Assembly: GCA_964573255.1 (NCBI GenBank) | Contig: CAZNJB010000005.1 | Span: 55,120 to 119,119, forward strand | Source of the DNA: CAYNUJ01 sp964573255 | GTDB lineage: Bacteria; Bacteroidota; Ignavibacteria; Ignavibacteriales; Melioribacteraceae | DNA: 64,000 nucleotides | Direction of reading: 5' to 3' | In this document: in pieces, positions 1 through 8,697 of the stretch | How the letters are laid out: each line of letters starts with the position of its first letter | Position numbering within the stretch: the first letter of the stretch is position 1 | The notes under the pieces: generated by a model | Seen by the model: only the letters and a program-made list of their open reading frames with translations | What the model was told of the DNA's origin: nothing | The model's database searches: none | Program-made: the position numbers and the translations under genes

Positions 1-1
1 G

Positions 2-73
2 GGTAATTTCGGTCTGTTTAGTGCAAAAGGCACATATTCTACATTATTAGCTGGATTAAACATCGGAATTTAA
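2..73 (+). CDS. 3' end of a truncated CDS, possible outer-membrane beta-barrel C-terminus
   Basis: An open frame enters the window at base 2 and runs 23 codons to a TAA at 71-73. The visible tail has alternating small, polar and hydrophobic residues (ends L-L-A-G-L-N-I-G-I). That resembles the last strand of an outer-membrane barrel, but it is too short to assign to a family. A hairpin at 123-146 followed by four T residues could be its terminator. The rest of the gene lies outside the window. Confidence 0.45.
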   Translation, partial: GNFGLFSAKGTYSTLLAGLNIGI

Positions 74-122
74 CAACAGGAGTTATAAAAATTCAGATGT
101 TTATTAGTTCTTTCAATGCCCG

Positions 123-150
123 TTGATAAGTAGACAACTTATTCAATTTT
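123..150 (+). terminator. Weak hairpin terminator for the truncated upstream gene
   Basis: ATAAGT (126-131) pairs with ACTTAT (137-142) around a five-base loop. TTG (123-125) pairs with CAA (144-146) past a one-base bulge. TTTT follows at 147-150. The stem is AT-rich and short, so support is modest. Confidence 0.35.
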
Positions 151-915
151 CTAAAAATCTAATTCTATTGCTACAGGGCAGTGGTCCGAACCCATAACTT
201 CAGGCATCGTATATGCGTTCTTAATATTGTTTTTTAGATTATCGGAAATGAAAAAGTAATCAATTCTCCAGCCAACGTTTCTAACTCTTGCGCGGGTGAT
301 CATATCCCACCAAGTGTAAATTTCACCTTTATCCGTAAAAAGTCGCAAAGAATCGTAGAATCCCTCAGCTAAAAAGCGGTCAATCCAAGCACGTTCTTCC
401 GGAAGAAAACCAGAGGTTTTTTCATTTTGCTTCGGTCTTGCTAAATCTATTTCTTTATGAGCCGTATTAACGTCGCCGCAAATAACAAGCTTTTTACCCT
501 TCTTCTTTAAGCGAACGGCGTATTCTTGAAAGGCTTCGTAAAAATCCAATTTGTATTTTAATCTTTCGGCATCCCTCTTTCCGTTTGGGTAATAAATATT
601 GAAAAGCGTGAACTCGTCATATTCACAAATTAGAATTCTTCCCTCCTTATCGAATTCTTCTATTCCGAAACCCTTCTTTACATCGTTGGGTTCTTTTTTG
701 GTATATACGGCAACGCCGCTGTATCCCTTTTTGTAAGCTTCTGCAAAATAAGATTTATATCCCTCAATATTCTTTAATGAATCGTCAAGTTGCTCTTCCC
801 AAGCTTTTGTTTCCTGTATACAAAGAATATCGGGATTCTCTTTTTTTATCCAATCCAAAAATCCTTTTTTCGCAATTGCTCGTATTCCGTTTACATTCCA
901 AGAGATTAATTTCAT
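151..915 (-). CDS. xth: Exodeoxyribonuclease III (AP endonuclease family)
   Basis: Predicted Mg-dependent exonuclease/AP endonuclease of base-excision repair in the cytoplasm. It is 254 aa, the normal length for the single-domain endonuclease/exonuclease/phosphatase fold. The N-terminus S-W-N-V-N-G-I-R carries the metal-site Asn7, I-Q-E-T-K gives the catalytic Glu35, C-G-D-V-N-T-A-H supplies Asp/Asn, and the C-terminal G-S-D-H-C-P holds the Asp-His pair. The ATG at 915 follows an AAGGAAA ribosome-binding site. The TauE gene ends 11 bases upstream on the same strand, so the two are probably cotranscribed without an obvious functional link. Confidence 0.95.
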   Translation of the reverse strand: MKLISWNVNGIRAIAKKGFLDWIKKENPDILCIQETKAWEEQLDDSLKNIEGYKSYFAEAYKKGYSGVAVYTKKEPNDVKKGFGIEEFDKEGRILICEYDEFTLFNIYYPNGKRDAERLKYKLDFYEAFQEYAVRLKKKGKKLVICGDVNTAHKEIDLARPKQNEKTSGFLPEERAWIDRFLAEGFYDSLRLFTDKGEIYTWWDMITRARVRNVGWRIDYFFISDNLKNNIKNAYTMPEVMGSDHCPVAIELDF

Positions 916-926
916 ATATTTTCCTT

Positions 927-1676
927 TTAGAGTATTTTCAGCAATTTAACAGCCATTATAAGAACGGCTAATATTAAAACAAACTTTATTAATTTTTCGC
1001 CTTTCTTCAATTGAAGTTTTACACCCCACCATCCGCCGAAAGAATTTCCTGCAGCAAGGGATAAGCCATAAACCCAATTAATATTATCCGTTGCCGCAAA
1101 TATTATAATTGCCGGTATTGTATAAACAAGAATAATAAAAATCTTATGTAAGTTAACGTAAATTAAACTGAATCTTGCAATCGAGTAGAGTGTAGCCATT
1201 AAAAGGAATCCGACTCCAACCTGAATAAAGCCGCCGTAAAAACCTATTCCGAATAGAGCTATATAAGTAGTTACCGGAATTTTCTTGTTTTCGTCATCGT
1301 CAAAATCAATTTCCTTGCGGGGAATGAGCATCGAAATTATAACCCCGATCATAATTAATCCAAGTAAAAATTCGAAGGTTTCACTGCTAATATTAACAGC
1401 GGCAAATGCTCCGATTATTACGCCGGGTATTGTAAATGCGGCGAAGCGCATGCTTAGTTTAATTTGACTGTAATTCTCCTTTTTGTATTTTATCAAAGCA
1501 ACAATGTTTTGAATAAAAATACCAACACGATTTGTTCCGTTGGCTAAAGCGCCGTCTAACCCAAGAAAAATAAGGGTTGGAAGCGTTAACGTAGAACCGC
1601 CGCCGGCATTTACATTTATAAATCCGGCAATGGAGCCTACAGCAAAAAGAATAAGAATAGAAAGATAATCACTCAT
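927..1676 (-). CDS. TauE/SafE-family sulfite/anion permease
   Basis: A 249-aa integral membrane protein with about seven or eight hydrophobic segments. It has the family signature near the N-terminus (A-G-F-I-N-V-N-A-G-G-G-S, about residues 17-28) and a repeated half at about residues 150-160 (Y-G-G-F-I-Q-V-G-V-G). The family exports or imports sulfite, sulfoacetate and other small organic anions; substrate cannot be read from sequence. It lies 11 bases upstream of xth. A short charged cytoplasmic loop (about residues 115-130, D-F-D-D-D-E-N-K-K) separates the halves. The start codon has only a weak ribosome-binding site. Confidence 0.88.
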   Translation of the reverse strand: MSDYLSILILFAVGSIAGFINVNAGGGSTLTLPTLIFLGLDGALANGTNRVGIFIQNIVALIKYKKENYSQIKLSMRFAAFTIPGVIIGAFAAVNISSETFEFLLGLIMIGVIISMLIPRKEIDFDDDENKKIPVTTYIALFGIGFYGGFIQVGVGFLLMATLYSIARFSLIYVNLHKIFIILVYTIPAIIIFAATDNINWVYGLSLAAGNSFGGWWGVKLQLKKGEKLIKFVLILAVLIMAVKLLKIL

Positions 1677-1689
1677 ATTTCAAAAGATT

Positions 1690-1721
1690 AAAAAAAATCC
1701 CGGCAGTAAAAACCGCCGGGA
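1690..1721 (-). terminator. Intrinsic terminator of the aldolase gene
   Basis: TCCCGGC (1698-1704) pairs with GCCGGGA (1715-1721) around a ten-base loop. On the minus strand eight T residues follow (1697-1690). It sits 21 bases past the aldolase stop codon and before the TauE start. Confidence 0.85.
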
Positions 1722-1741
1722 AAAATAAAGATAAATATTAT

Positions 1742-2788
1742 TTAAGCAATAGTTACATCTTCGCAGAGATAAACATCCTGGATAGTGTGTAACAGTTTAA
1801 TTCCTTCTTCCATAGGACGTTGGAAAGCTTTCCTTCCGGAAATTAGTCCCATACCACCGGCTCTTTTATTTATAACAGCTGTGCGTGTTGCTTGGGCAAA
1901 ATCATTTTCGCCCGAAGCTCCGCCGCTATTGATCAATCCAGCTTTACCCATATAGTTGCTTATTACTTGATAGCGGGTTAAATCTATTGGGTGGTCTGTT
2001 GTAAGTTCCGAATATACTTTTGGATTTGTCTTTGCGAAATTGATAGCCGTAAAACCGCCGTTGTTTTCGGGCTGTTTTTGTTTAATAATATCGGCTTCAA
2101 TTGTTACACCGAGATGGTTGGCTTGACCAGTCATATCTGCCGCTAAATGATAATCTTTATCTTTCTTGAAATCTGAATTTCTCAAATAGCACCAAAGGAT
2201 AGTTGCCATACCAAGTTCGTGAGCATACTGAAATGCTTCACTTACTTCAATTATTTGTCTGTTGCTTTCTTCAGAACCGAAATAAATAGTTGCTCCAACA
2301 GCCGCAGCTCCCATGTCGTAAGCCTGTTCTACGGATGCAAACATTATTTGATCGAATTTGTTTGGATACGTCAACAATTCATTGTGGTTAATTTTAACAA
2401 TGAAAGGAATTTTGTGAGCGTATTTTCTTGCTTCCATTCCAAGAACACCGAGAGTCGAAGCAACTGCATTACACCCGCCTTCAATTGCAAGTTTGATAAT
2501 ATTTTCCGGATCAAAATATGCCGGATTAGGTGCGAAGGATGCGCCTGCGGTATGCTCAATTCCTTGATCAACAGGAAGTATTGATAAATAACCTGTTCCT
2601 GCTAAACGACCGGTGTTGTAAATCCAGCTTAAATTTTTAAGTACGTTGATGTTGCGATCTGAATGATAAAATACTCGGTCCACAAAATCTGGTCCCGGTA
2701 AGGTCAAGTTCTCTTTAGGAAATATTGCTTTGTGATTGAGAAGAGAATCTGCATCACTCCCTAATAATTCTCTGATTTTTTCTATCAT
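1742..2788 (-). CDS. fbaB: Class I fructose-bisphosphate aldolase (FbaB/DhnA type)
   Basis: Cleaves fructose-1,6-bisphosphate to DHAP and glyceraldehyde-3-phosphate, or runs in reverse for gluconeogenesis. It is 348 aa, like E. coli FbaB (about 350). Recognisable blocks are L-P-V-D-Q-G-I-E-H (N-terminal third), V-K-I-N-H-N-E, G-A-T-I-Y-F-G-S-E-E-S, the Schiff-base lysine in A-D-I-I-K-Q-K (Lys236), and the phosphate-binding G-L-I-N-S-G-G. A GTG lies directly upstream at 2791, but the ATG at 2788 is preferred; GGAGGA sits only three bases before it. The gene is monocistronic with its own terminator and is divergent from the metal exporter at 3062. Confidence 0.95.
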   Translation of the reverse strand: MIEKIRELLGSDADSLLNHKAIFPKENLTLPGPDFVDRVFYHSDRNINVLKNLSWIYNTGRLAGTGYLSILPVDQGIEHTAGASFAPNPAYFDPENIIKLAIEGGCNAVASTLGVLGMEARKYAHKIPFIVKINHNELLTYPNKFDQIMFASVEQAYDMGAAAVGATIYFGSEESNRQIIEVSEAFQYAHELGMATILWCYLRNSDFKKDKDYHLAADMTGQANHLGVTIEADIIKQKQPENNGGFTAINFAKTNPKVYSELTTDHPIDLTRYQVISNYMGKAGLINSGGASGENDFAQATRTAVINKRAGGMGLISGRKAFQRPMEEGIKLLHTIQDVYLCEDVTIA

Positions 2789-3035
2789 CACTCCTCCGAA
2801 GTTAAAAATAACATTTAGTTATTAGTTGTCTACAAAATTAAATAAATTTTTTCGAGTTGAAAAAGAATAATAATTAATTTTCCTGATCTCGCCTCCTTTG
2901 TTTGGTTCTGTGTTTTTAATTGATACTTTTAGTTCAAGAAAATTAAACTAATATACGAAAAATTTATGCCTTAATTATTTTTTTGCTGTCAGTTCTGTTT
3001 TTTGATTAGCGTATAATTATTTGAGGTTAATTTAA

Positions 3036-3051
3036 TAAGTTTAAAAACTTA
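3036..3051. promoter_or_regulatory. 16-bp palindrome upstream of the metal exporter
   Basis: TAAGTTT and AAACTTA form a perfect inverted repeat around AA, ending ten bases before the ATG at 3062. It could be an operator or simply AT-rich chance symmetry. No known metal-regulator box (DtxR or MntR consensus) or yybP-type riboswitch fold was recognised in the 273-base intergenic region. Confidence 0.25.
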
Positions 3052-3061
3052 AAATTTGAAT

Positions 3062-4090
3062 ATGTTTATGAAAGATTTGATGGAAATATTAAACCACGCC
3101 CTTTTAATAAGTGGTTTTGTTTTTGCTATAATGCTGCTTGTTGAGTATGTTAATGTTATAACGGAAGGAGGGTGGCAGCAGAAGTTAAAGAAAAAGAAAA
3201 CCGGGCAAATATTTCTCGGGGTTTTACTCGGTATTGTTCCAGGCTGTCTCGGTTCGTTTACTGTGGTATCGCTTTATTCGCACGGTGTTCTTTCATTCGG
3301 GGCGTTAACAGCAACTTTGATAGCCTCTACCGGTGACGAGGCGTATGTTATGTTTTCAACCATACCGCGAGAGGCATTAATTATAACGGGATTTATTGCT
3401 GTTGTGGGATTTATAGCCGGAGTAATTATCGATAAATTTTCTGTCGGTAAAAACATTTCAGAAGAATTCAGACATGGGTTCGAGATACACGAAGAGGAGA
3501 TATGTGATTGCACACCATCGATTAAAAATTTAAAAAGAAATTTCTCATCTGTTTCTTTTCCAAGAGCTTTGTTGCTTACAATACTTTTTCTGCTTGTAAT
3601 ATTCACATTAAACGGTACAATAGCCAGCGATGAAGAAACGTGGGTTAAGGTAACCTTGGCTTTTGTTTTGTTAGTTGCTCTTTATGTTGTAATTGTTGTG
3701 CCGGAACATTTTCTTGAAGAACATTTATGGCAGCATGTCCTTAAAAAACATTTGCTAAGGATATTCCTTTGGACTTTTGGAGCGTTGCTGTTCGTTCATT
3801 TTATAGAAACTTATGTTGATTTGGCATCGCTAATTAAGGATAATTATTTCCTTGTTCTTGTTGCAGCGGTGTTAATTGGTATTATTCCGGAATCAGGTCC
3901 TCATTTAATTTTTATTTCTCTCTTCGCGTCGGGTGTTTTGCCAGTGGGTATTCTGATTGCCAGTTCAATTATTCAAGACGGACACGGCTCACTGCCGCTT
4001 TTAGCCTTTACAAAGAAAGGCTTTGTGTGGGTGAAAGTAATCAATATAATAGTTGGATTTTTAGTAGGGGCATTATTCTATTTGGTTTAA
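3062..4090 (+). CDS. Putative manganese/heavy-metal exporter (10-TM, ArsP_2-like)
   Basis: About 342 aa with roughly ten hydrophobic helices in two halves of similar design. Matching glycine/proline turns (G-I-V-P-G-C-L-G-S in the first half, G-I-I-P-E-S-G-P-H in the second) suggest an internal duplication. A central hydrophilic stretch with H-E-E-E-I-C-D-C (about residue 140) and a His/Glu-rich H-F-L-E-E-H-L-W-Q-H segment (about residue 220) could bind metal. The overall look matches the family annotated as putative manganese transporter / 10-TM heavy-metal exporter. The ion specificity is not established. Start candidates are TTG 3056, ATG 3062 and ATG 3068; no strong ribosome-binding site decides between them. 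Confidence 0.7.
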   Translation: MFMKDLMEILNHALLISGFVFAIMLLVEYVNVITEGGWQQKLKKKKTGQIFLGVLLGIVPGCLGSFTVVSLYSHGVLSFGALTATLIASTGDEAYVMFSTIPREALIITGFIAVVGFIAGVIIDKFSVGKNISEEFRHGFEIHEEEICDCTPSIKNLKRNFSSVSFPRALLLTILFLLVIFTLNGTIASDEETWVKVTLAFVLLVALYVVIVVPEHFLEEHLWQHVLKKHLLRIFLWTFGALLFVHFIETYVDLASLIKDNYFLVLVAAVLIGIIPESGPHLIFISLFASGVLPVGILIASSIIQDGHGSLPLLAFTKKGFVWVKVINIIVGFLVGALFYLV

Positions 4091-4496
4091 TTACAAAACC
4101 GTCACAAGAAAATTTAGCTAAAGGAAAAACCGGCTAATACATATCCACAGTCACAGACCATCGTTCTCAAAACTATTAAAGCCATTCCATTTGCTTAAAT
4201 ATTTTCTAATGGGAGTGTTTAGAAAAATTTTCCATCTTGACAAGTTTGGGTTAAATCAAATTAAATTAAATTTTCTATTAGTAAAGGAGCTCATTTTTGT
4301 AAATGGACAATCTTTTTTTAGTACCACAAAAACATAGCTTTGAAAGTGATTCCAATCTATGTTTTTCTTGTTGCTATTACGCGCTACTTATTAAAAAAAT
4401 CACTATTCACAAAGTTAAGCCTCTCTTAATTTGGATTTATTTTAAACAGGGTATTCGTTTTTATCGAATTATAATTATTTGAACAATTTCTGCTAA

Positions 4497-4512
4497 AGTG
4501 ATATAAATCACT
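4497..4512. promoter_or_regulatory. Crp/Fnr-like operator
   Basis: AGTGAT-ATAA-ATCACT is a perfect inverted repeat. Its GTGA-N6-TCAC core is the Crp consensus core, and the GTGAT-N4-ATCAC reading is close to the Fnr layout (TTGAT-N4-ATCAA). It lies 72 bases before the hydrolase ATG, a sensible position for an activator. No Crp/Fnr regulator gene is in the window. Confidence 0.5.
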
Positions 4513-4530
4513 AAAAAAGATTAATTTTCC

Positions 4531-4559
4531 TTTACATTCAGTAATCTAAATTATATTTT
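4531..4559 (+). promoter_or_regulatory. Candidate sigma70-like promoter of the hydrolase-kinase operon
   Basis: TTTACA (4531-4536) with TATTTT (4554-4559), 17-base spacer; an overlapping TATATT gives a 15-base spacer. Transcription would begin near 4566, placing the Crp/Fnr-like palindrome around position -61. The local AT richness makes this weak. Confidence 0.25.
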
Positions 4560-4584
4560 CCATTTGGCAGTTTGCAAATTTGCT

Positions 4585-5403
4585 ATGTATGAAAAAATAA
4601 ATATAAAGGGCATTAACATTGCCTACAAAAAAAACGGGGAGGGCAATCCGTTAATCCTATTGCATGGAATTGTTACATATTCATTTGTTTGGGAAACCGT
4701 TATTCCGTTTTTGGAAAAAGACTATACGATTTATTCGATTGATTTACTCGGCTGCGGTAATACGGATAAATCAGTTGAAGTCGATTATTCGATAAAAAAT
4801 CAGGCGGAATTGATTGCCGAGCTGATTAGATCGTTGGGGCTGGAAAAGGTTCACCTTTGTGCACATGATGTTGGCGGGGGAATTGCGCAGATCCTTTCAG
4901 TCCGTCATTCGGAATTGTTTTGTGATATTACACTTATTAATTCGGTTGCCTACAATTATTGGCCTGTACAACCGGTTGTTGCTATGCGTACGCCCATCAT
5001 AAGGCAGATAGCCATCGCAACGATGGACATCGGAATGTTAAAATTAATTGTAAAGCACGGGTTGTATCATAAAGAAAAACTAACAGATGAATTGTTCGAT
5101 AAATTTTTGAAACAAATGAACAATAAAGAGGGAAGGAAAGCACTCCTTCATTTTGCCAGATGTTTAAACAATAATGATCTACTTGAAATAAGCGACGATC
5201 TTAAAAATCTGGATCTTCCCGTTCAAATTATTTTGGGCGAAAAAGATGTTTATTTGAATAAAGAAACTAGTTATAAATTGAATGAAAATATTCCCACTAG
5301 TATTTTTAATTCTATTAAGACTGCCGGGCATCTTGTAATGATCGATGAACCTGAAATCGTCGCAAATTTGATGAAGAATTTTATGGAAAAAAATGATGGA
5401 TGA
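4585..5403 (+). CDS. Alpha/beta hydrolase with Asp nucleophile
   Basis: A 272-aa cytoplasmic alpha/beta-hydrolase. The oxyanion-hole motif is L-L-H-G near residue 27, and the nucleophile elbow is A-H-D-V-G-G with Asp95. The acid is probably Asp221 (G-E-K-D) and the base His249 (A-G-H). An aspartate nucleophile is typical of epoxide hydrolases and haloalkane dehalogenases rather than serine esterases. The ATG at 4585 is preferred over an in-frame TTG at 4564, which adds seven residues. Its last 11 bases overlap the sensor kinase, so the two are translationally coupled. That arrangement recalls the RsbQ hydrolase/RsbP PAS-phosphatase pair of Bacillus, although RsbQ uses serine. Substrate is unknown. 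Confidence 0.85.
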   Translation: MYEKINIKGINIAYKKNGEGNPLILLHGIVTYSFVWETVIPFLEKDYTIYSIDLLGCGNTDKSVEVDYSIKNQAELIAELIRSLGLEKVHLCAHDVGGGIAQILSVRHSELFCDITLINSVAYNYWPVQPVVAMRTPIIRQIAIATMDIGMLKLIVKHGLYHKEKLTDELFDKFLKQMNNKEGRKALLHFARCLNNNDLLEISDDLKNLDLPVQIILGEKDVYLNKETSYKLNENIPTSIFNSIKTAGHLVMIDEPEIVANLMKNFMEKNDG

Positions 5404-8400
5404 AAAAGATAAGAAGATAAAAGAACTTCAAGAAATCGTCCGACTTTTGAATGAAGAAAACACCTCCCTTTCGGAGCGAGCAGAAGATGTAGTTTTGATT
5501 TCACTGGTATCCTCAAATTTACTTATTGAAAATGATAAAGACATTATTATTGGAAAAGTTCTAGAACAATTATCCATTATTAAAAATATTTATTATGCCG
5601 CTTTCGGCAAATTGGGTTATAAACACATTCATATTTTAAAAGATTATTCTGTGTTTTACGACTCTAAAGTTGATGACATTCTTGAAATATCCGATTATGC
5701 GCACGAAAGAATTTCTAAAGGTGATCACTTTTTAGGTGAAACCGAAGAGCTTATAAACTTTAACTGCATGAATTCTCAGTTGTTAAAACTTAGCAATAAA
5801 CAATTCATTGTGATTAAGCGTTCTGTATTTACGAGTGAGAATCTTTTTGTCTTTGTATTTGAGCCGATGAATAGAATGAAATTGGAAGCCCTAGTTCCAT
5901 TGCTTAAACAGATTCTTAATATTGTTACTATTAGAATTGAAAACATAGAATTGTTAGATCAGCTTAAGTTAAGAAACGTTAATTTAACCTCACAATTCCG
6001 AGGGACCAATGATCTAAAAGAATCGGTTATAAATTTTAAAAGATTGATAAATTCTTCTCCCGACGGAATTATCTTACATAAGAATGGTTTAATAAAATAT
6101 GCAAACGAAACTATTTCTTCGATGATTGGTATTGATAGTCCCGATGAGTTAATAAACAAAAATATACTCTTGTTATTACATCCTGATGAAAGAAAAATTG
6201 CCGGCGAAAGGATTATTAAGGTAATGGATGGTCAAGAGCAAGGGTTCAGGGATTATAGATTACAAAGGCTAGATGGAAGCTATATTTTTGTTGAAGTTTC
6301 AGATCGTCCCTTATATGACAATGGAGAGATAACAATATTTACAACTATAAGAAACATTAGCGATAGAAAGTTTATCGAAAACGATTTAATCCGTCAAAAA
6401 AAATTCTTAACCAATGTAATGAATTCAATTACAAATCCTTTATATGTAATTGATCCAAAAAATTATAATATAATACATGCAAACAAAGCAAGTGGGGTAA
6501 ATTTATCCAATAAAATTTTAAAGTGTCATGTTGTATCCCACCAAATGGAATCACCCTGCAGTTCCGATGATCATCCTTGTCCTATTCAAGAATTGAAAAA
6601 AGGGAATTCTGATGTAGTAGTCGAACACATTCACCGTGATTGGAAAGGAGAGGTTAGATATTACGATGTTCATGGTTATCCGGTTTATGATGATAATGGT
6701 GAGCTTGTTAGCGTAATTGAATATAGCGTTGATATAACTAAAAGAAAAGAATACGAAAATGATTTGTATAAACTTCGGTTGGGTTTGGTTTATTTAGATG
6801 AAGTTGTTTTTACTACTGATCTCGATGCAAAAATAAATTTTGTTAATCCGGCTTTTGAAAAAGTTTATGGGTATTCTCCTGAAGAAATTTTGGGTAAAAA
6901 TCCCCGGATATTACAATCGGGTGAAATGGACGAATATTTTTACAAAGATTATTGGAATACCCTCATTCAAAAAAAGTCTGTTCAAATAGTAATAGTTAAT
7001 AAAACAAAAGATAATAGAAAAATTTTCGTTGAATCTACAGTTAGCCCCATTTTAAATAAAGAGAAGAAGGCAATTGGTTATATTGCTGTTCAAAGGGATA
7101 TAACTGAACGGATTAATAACGAGAAAGAACTTCTTCAGAAAGATAAAGCCCTCTCAGAAAGCGAGAAGAAATTCAAACAATTATTCGAAGAGTCGGCTGA
7201 GGGTATATTTATATTGAATAAAGAAGGAGAGATTCAAAGTATAAACAAACGGGCTTGCGAACTTACATATTACGCAGAAGAAGAACTGCTTGGTAAAAAC
7301 TTTTCGATTTTCTTTGATGGACAGGATTTAAAAAGACTTTTCCTTCTACATAAAAAAGTTCTAGAAGGAGAAAAAGTTTTAGTAGAAGGAAACATGAAAT
7401 GTAAAAACGGAAAAGATCTTCCCGTTGAATTACTTGGTAAGCTTATAAGCGAAGATATAATAGAAGTAAATATTAGGGATTTAACCGATAAGAAGGAAAA
7501 AGAAAAAATATTGAGAGAAAGCGAAGAAAGGTTCAGAAAGTTAATAGCTCTTTCTCCGGTCGGTATCCTGTTAATTCGGGACGGTCAAATTATTTATACA
7601 AATAATTCTCTTATTAAAACGCTTGGTTATGAAGATAAAAACGAATTAATAGGCACACCTATTCTAACCCATATAGCCGATGAATTCAAAGCAGTTGCAG
7701 CCGATCGATTAAAGAGACTTGTCGGTTCCGGCGGAACAGTTGAAGGTTTGGAAGGAAAGTTTATAAGAAAAGACGGTTCCCTTGTTAATGTATACCAAAT
7801 TGAGCAAGCAGTTGACTACGAAGGGAAACTCGTTGTTCAGGAATACATTTATGATATAACAGATAGAAAGAAATATGAAGAGGCATTAAAATTTGCAAAG
7901 GAAAAAGCAGAGGCTGCTGATAAATTGAAATCGGAATTTTTAGCTCAGATCTCCCACGAAATAAGAACTCCGCTGAACGTACTGATGAATTATGCTTTTT
8001 TGGTAAGCGAAAGCATTCCTGAAGAACTTAATAACGAGTTGCAATTTGCTTTTGATGCTATTAATGAAGCCGGATTTAGAATCATACGCACCGTAGATTT
8101 ATTACTCAATATGAATGAACTTGAATTGGGAACCTACACTCCGCACATCGAAAAAATTGAAATCACAAAAACAGTTCTCGTGCCGATATTAAATGAATAC
8201 AAAAAGGAAGCGGAAAAGAAACAATTAGGTTTTGAGTTAATAAAGAAAGTGGATTCGGATATTGTTGTTGGCGATGTTTATTCGATGAATCAGATCTTTT
8301 CGAATTTGGTGGACAATGCAATAAAATATACCAATGAGGGATATGTGAAAATTATTGTTGAGAGAATTAATGAAAATCTTTCGGTGACAATTTCCGATTC

Positions 8401-8611
8401 TGGTATTGGAATAAAGGAAGATTATCTGCCTAATATATTTTCTCCGTTCTCTCAGGAGGACAGCGGTTATACCAGGAAATATGACGGCAGTGGTTTGGGT
8501 TTGGCTGTTGCAAAAAAATATTGCGATTTGAATAAAATTGACATTTCAATTGAGAGCAAAAAGGGAGAGGGAACTACCGTTACCGCTGTTTTTACCAGAA
8601 CTGTAATATAG
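5393..8611 (+). CDS. Soluble multi-PAS sensor histidine kinase
   Basis: 1072 aa with no transmembrane segment. Approximate order: short coiled coil (1-30), GAF-like region (30-190), five PAS modules (about 210-335, 340-455, 460-580, 590-705, 710-835), a HisKA domain with phospho-acceptor His855 in I-S-H-E-I-R-T-P-L, and a HATPase domain with the N box (N-L-V-D-N-A-I-K-Y), G1 (S-D-S-G-I-G-I) and G2 (G-S-G-L-G-L). PAS2 carries Cys378, Cys389 and Cys396 with His379, His383 and His394, a possible metal or cofactor site. No receiver domain and no adjacent response regulator are present, so the output partner is elsewhere. It starts inside the hydrolase gene (ATG 5393 or 5396), suggesting coupled expression and a shared signal. 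Confidence 0.93.
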   Translation: MMDEKDKKIKELQEIVRLLNEENTSLSERAEDVVLISLVSSNLLIENDKDIIIGKVLEQLSIIKNIYYAAFGKLGYKHIHILKDYSVFYDSKVDDILEISDYAHERISKGDHFLGETEELINFNCMNSQLLKLSNKQFIVIKRSVFTSENLFVFVFEPMNRMKLEALVPLLKQILNIVTIRIENIELLDQLKLRNVNLTSQFRGTNDLKESVINFKRLINSSPDGIILHKNGLIKYANETISSMIGIDSPDELINKNILLLLHPDERKIAGERIIKVMDGQEQGFRDYRLQRLDGSYIFVEVSDRPLYDNGEITIFTTIRNISDRKFIENDLIRQKKFLTNVMNSITNPLYVIDPKNYNIIHANKASGVNLSNKILKCHVVSHQMESPCSSDDHPCPIQELKKGNSDVVVEHIHRDWKGEVRYYDVHGYPVYDDNGELVSVIEYSVDITKRKEYENDLYKLRLGLVYLDEVVFTTDLDAKINFVNPAFEKVYGYSPEEILGKNPRILQSGEMDEYFYKDYWNTLIQKKSVQIVIVNKTKDNRKIFVESTVSPILNKEKKAIGYIAVQRDITERINNEKELLQKDKALSESEKKFKQLFEESAEGIFILNKEGEIQSINKRACELTYYAEEELLGKNFSIFFDGQDLKRLFLLHKKVLEGEKVLVEGNMKCKNGKDLPVELLGKLISEDIIEVNIRDLTDKKEKEKILRESEERFRKLIALSPVGILLIRDGQIIYTNNSLIKTLGYEDKNELIGTPILTHIADEFKAVAADRLKRLVGSGGTVEGLEGKFIRKDGSLVNVYQIEQAVDYEGKLVVQEYIYDITDRKKYEEALKFAKEKAEAADKLKSEFLAQISHEIRTPLNVLMNYAFLVSESIPEELNNELQFAFDAINEAGFRIIRTVDLLLNMNELELGTYTPHIEKIEITKTVLVPILNEYKKEAEKKQLGFELIKKVDSDIVVGDVYSMNQIFSNLVDNAIKYTNEGYVKIIVERINENLSVTISDSGIGIKEDYLPNIFSPFSQEDSGYTRKYDGSGLGLAVAKKYCDLNKIDISIESKKGEGTTVTAVFTRTVI

Positions 8612-8697
8612 CCTGTCAAATTAATCCTTGGACTTTGTGGTTATTTTCTTAAGTTTGTTTTTATATGTAATTTTGCAGACCAAAAATTAAAGGTGTT

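Larger units (their letters stand above)
4091..4584. other. Intergenic region, 494 bp, with regulatory palindrome
   Basis: An AT-rich gap between the exporter and the hydrolase. It holds the Crp/Fnr-like site at 4497-4512 and a weak promoter candidate. A 58-codon open frame starting at ATG 4303 has no well-placed ribosome-binding site and no recognisable protein character, and I do not call it. No RNA gene was recognised. Confidence 0.6.

Noticed and set aside
4303..4482. 58-codon open frame in the 494-bp gap before the hydrolase
   Set aside because: No ribosome-binding site at a workable distance and a composition typical of random AT-rich DNA.
8612..8697. preQ1 riboswitch before queE
   Set aside because: The 86-base leader lacks the aptamer stem and the conserved A-rich tail.
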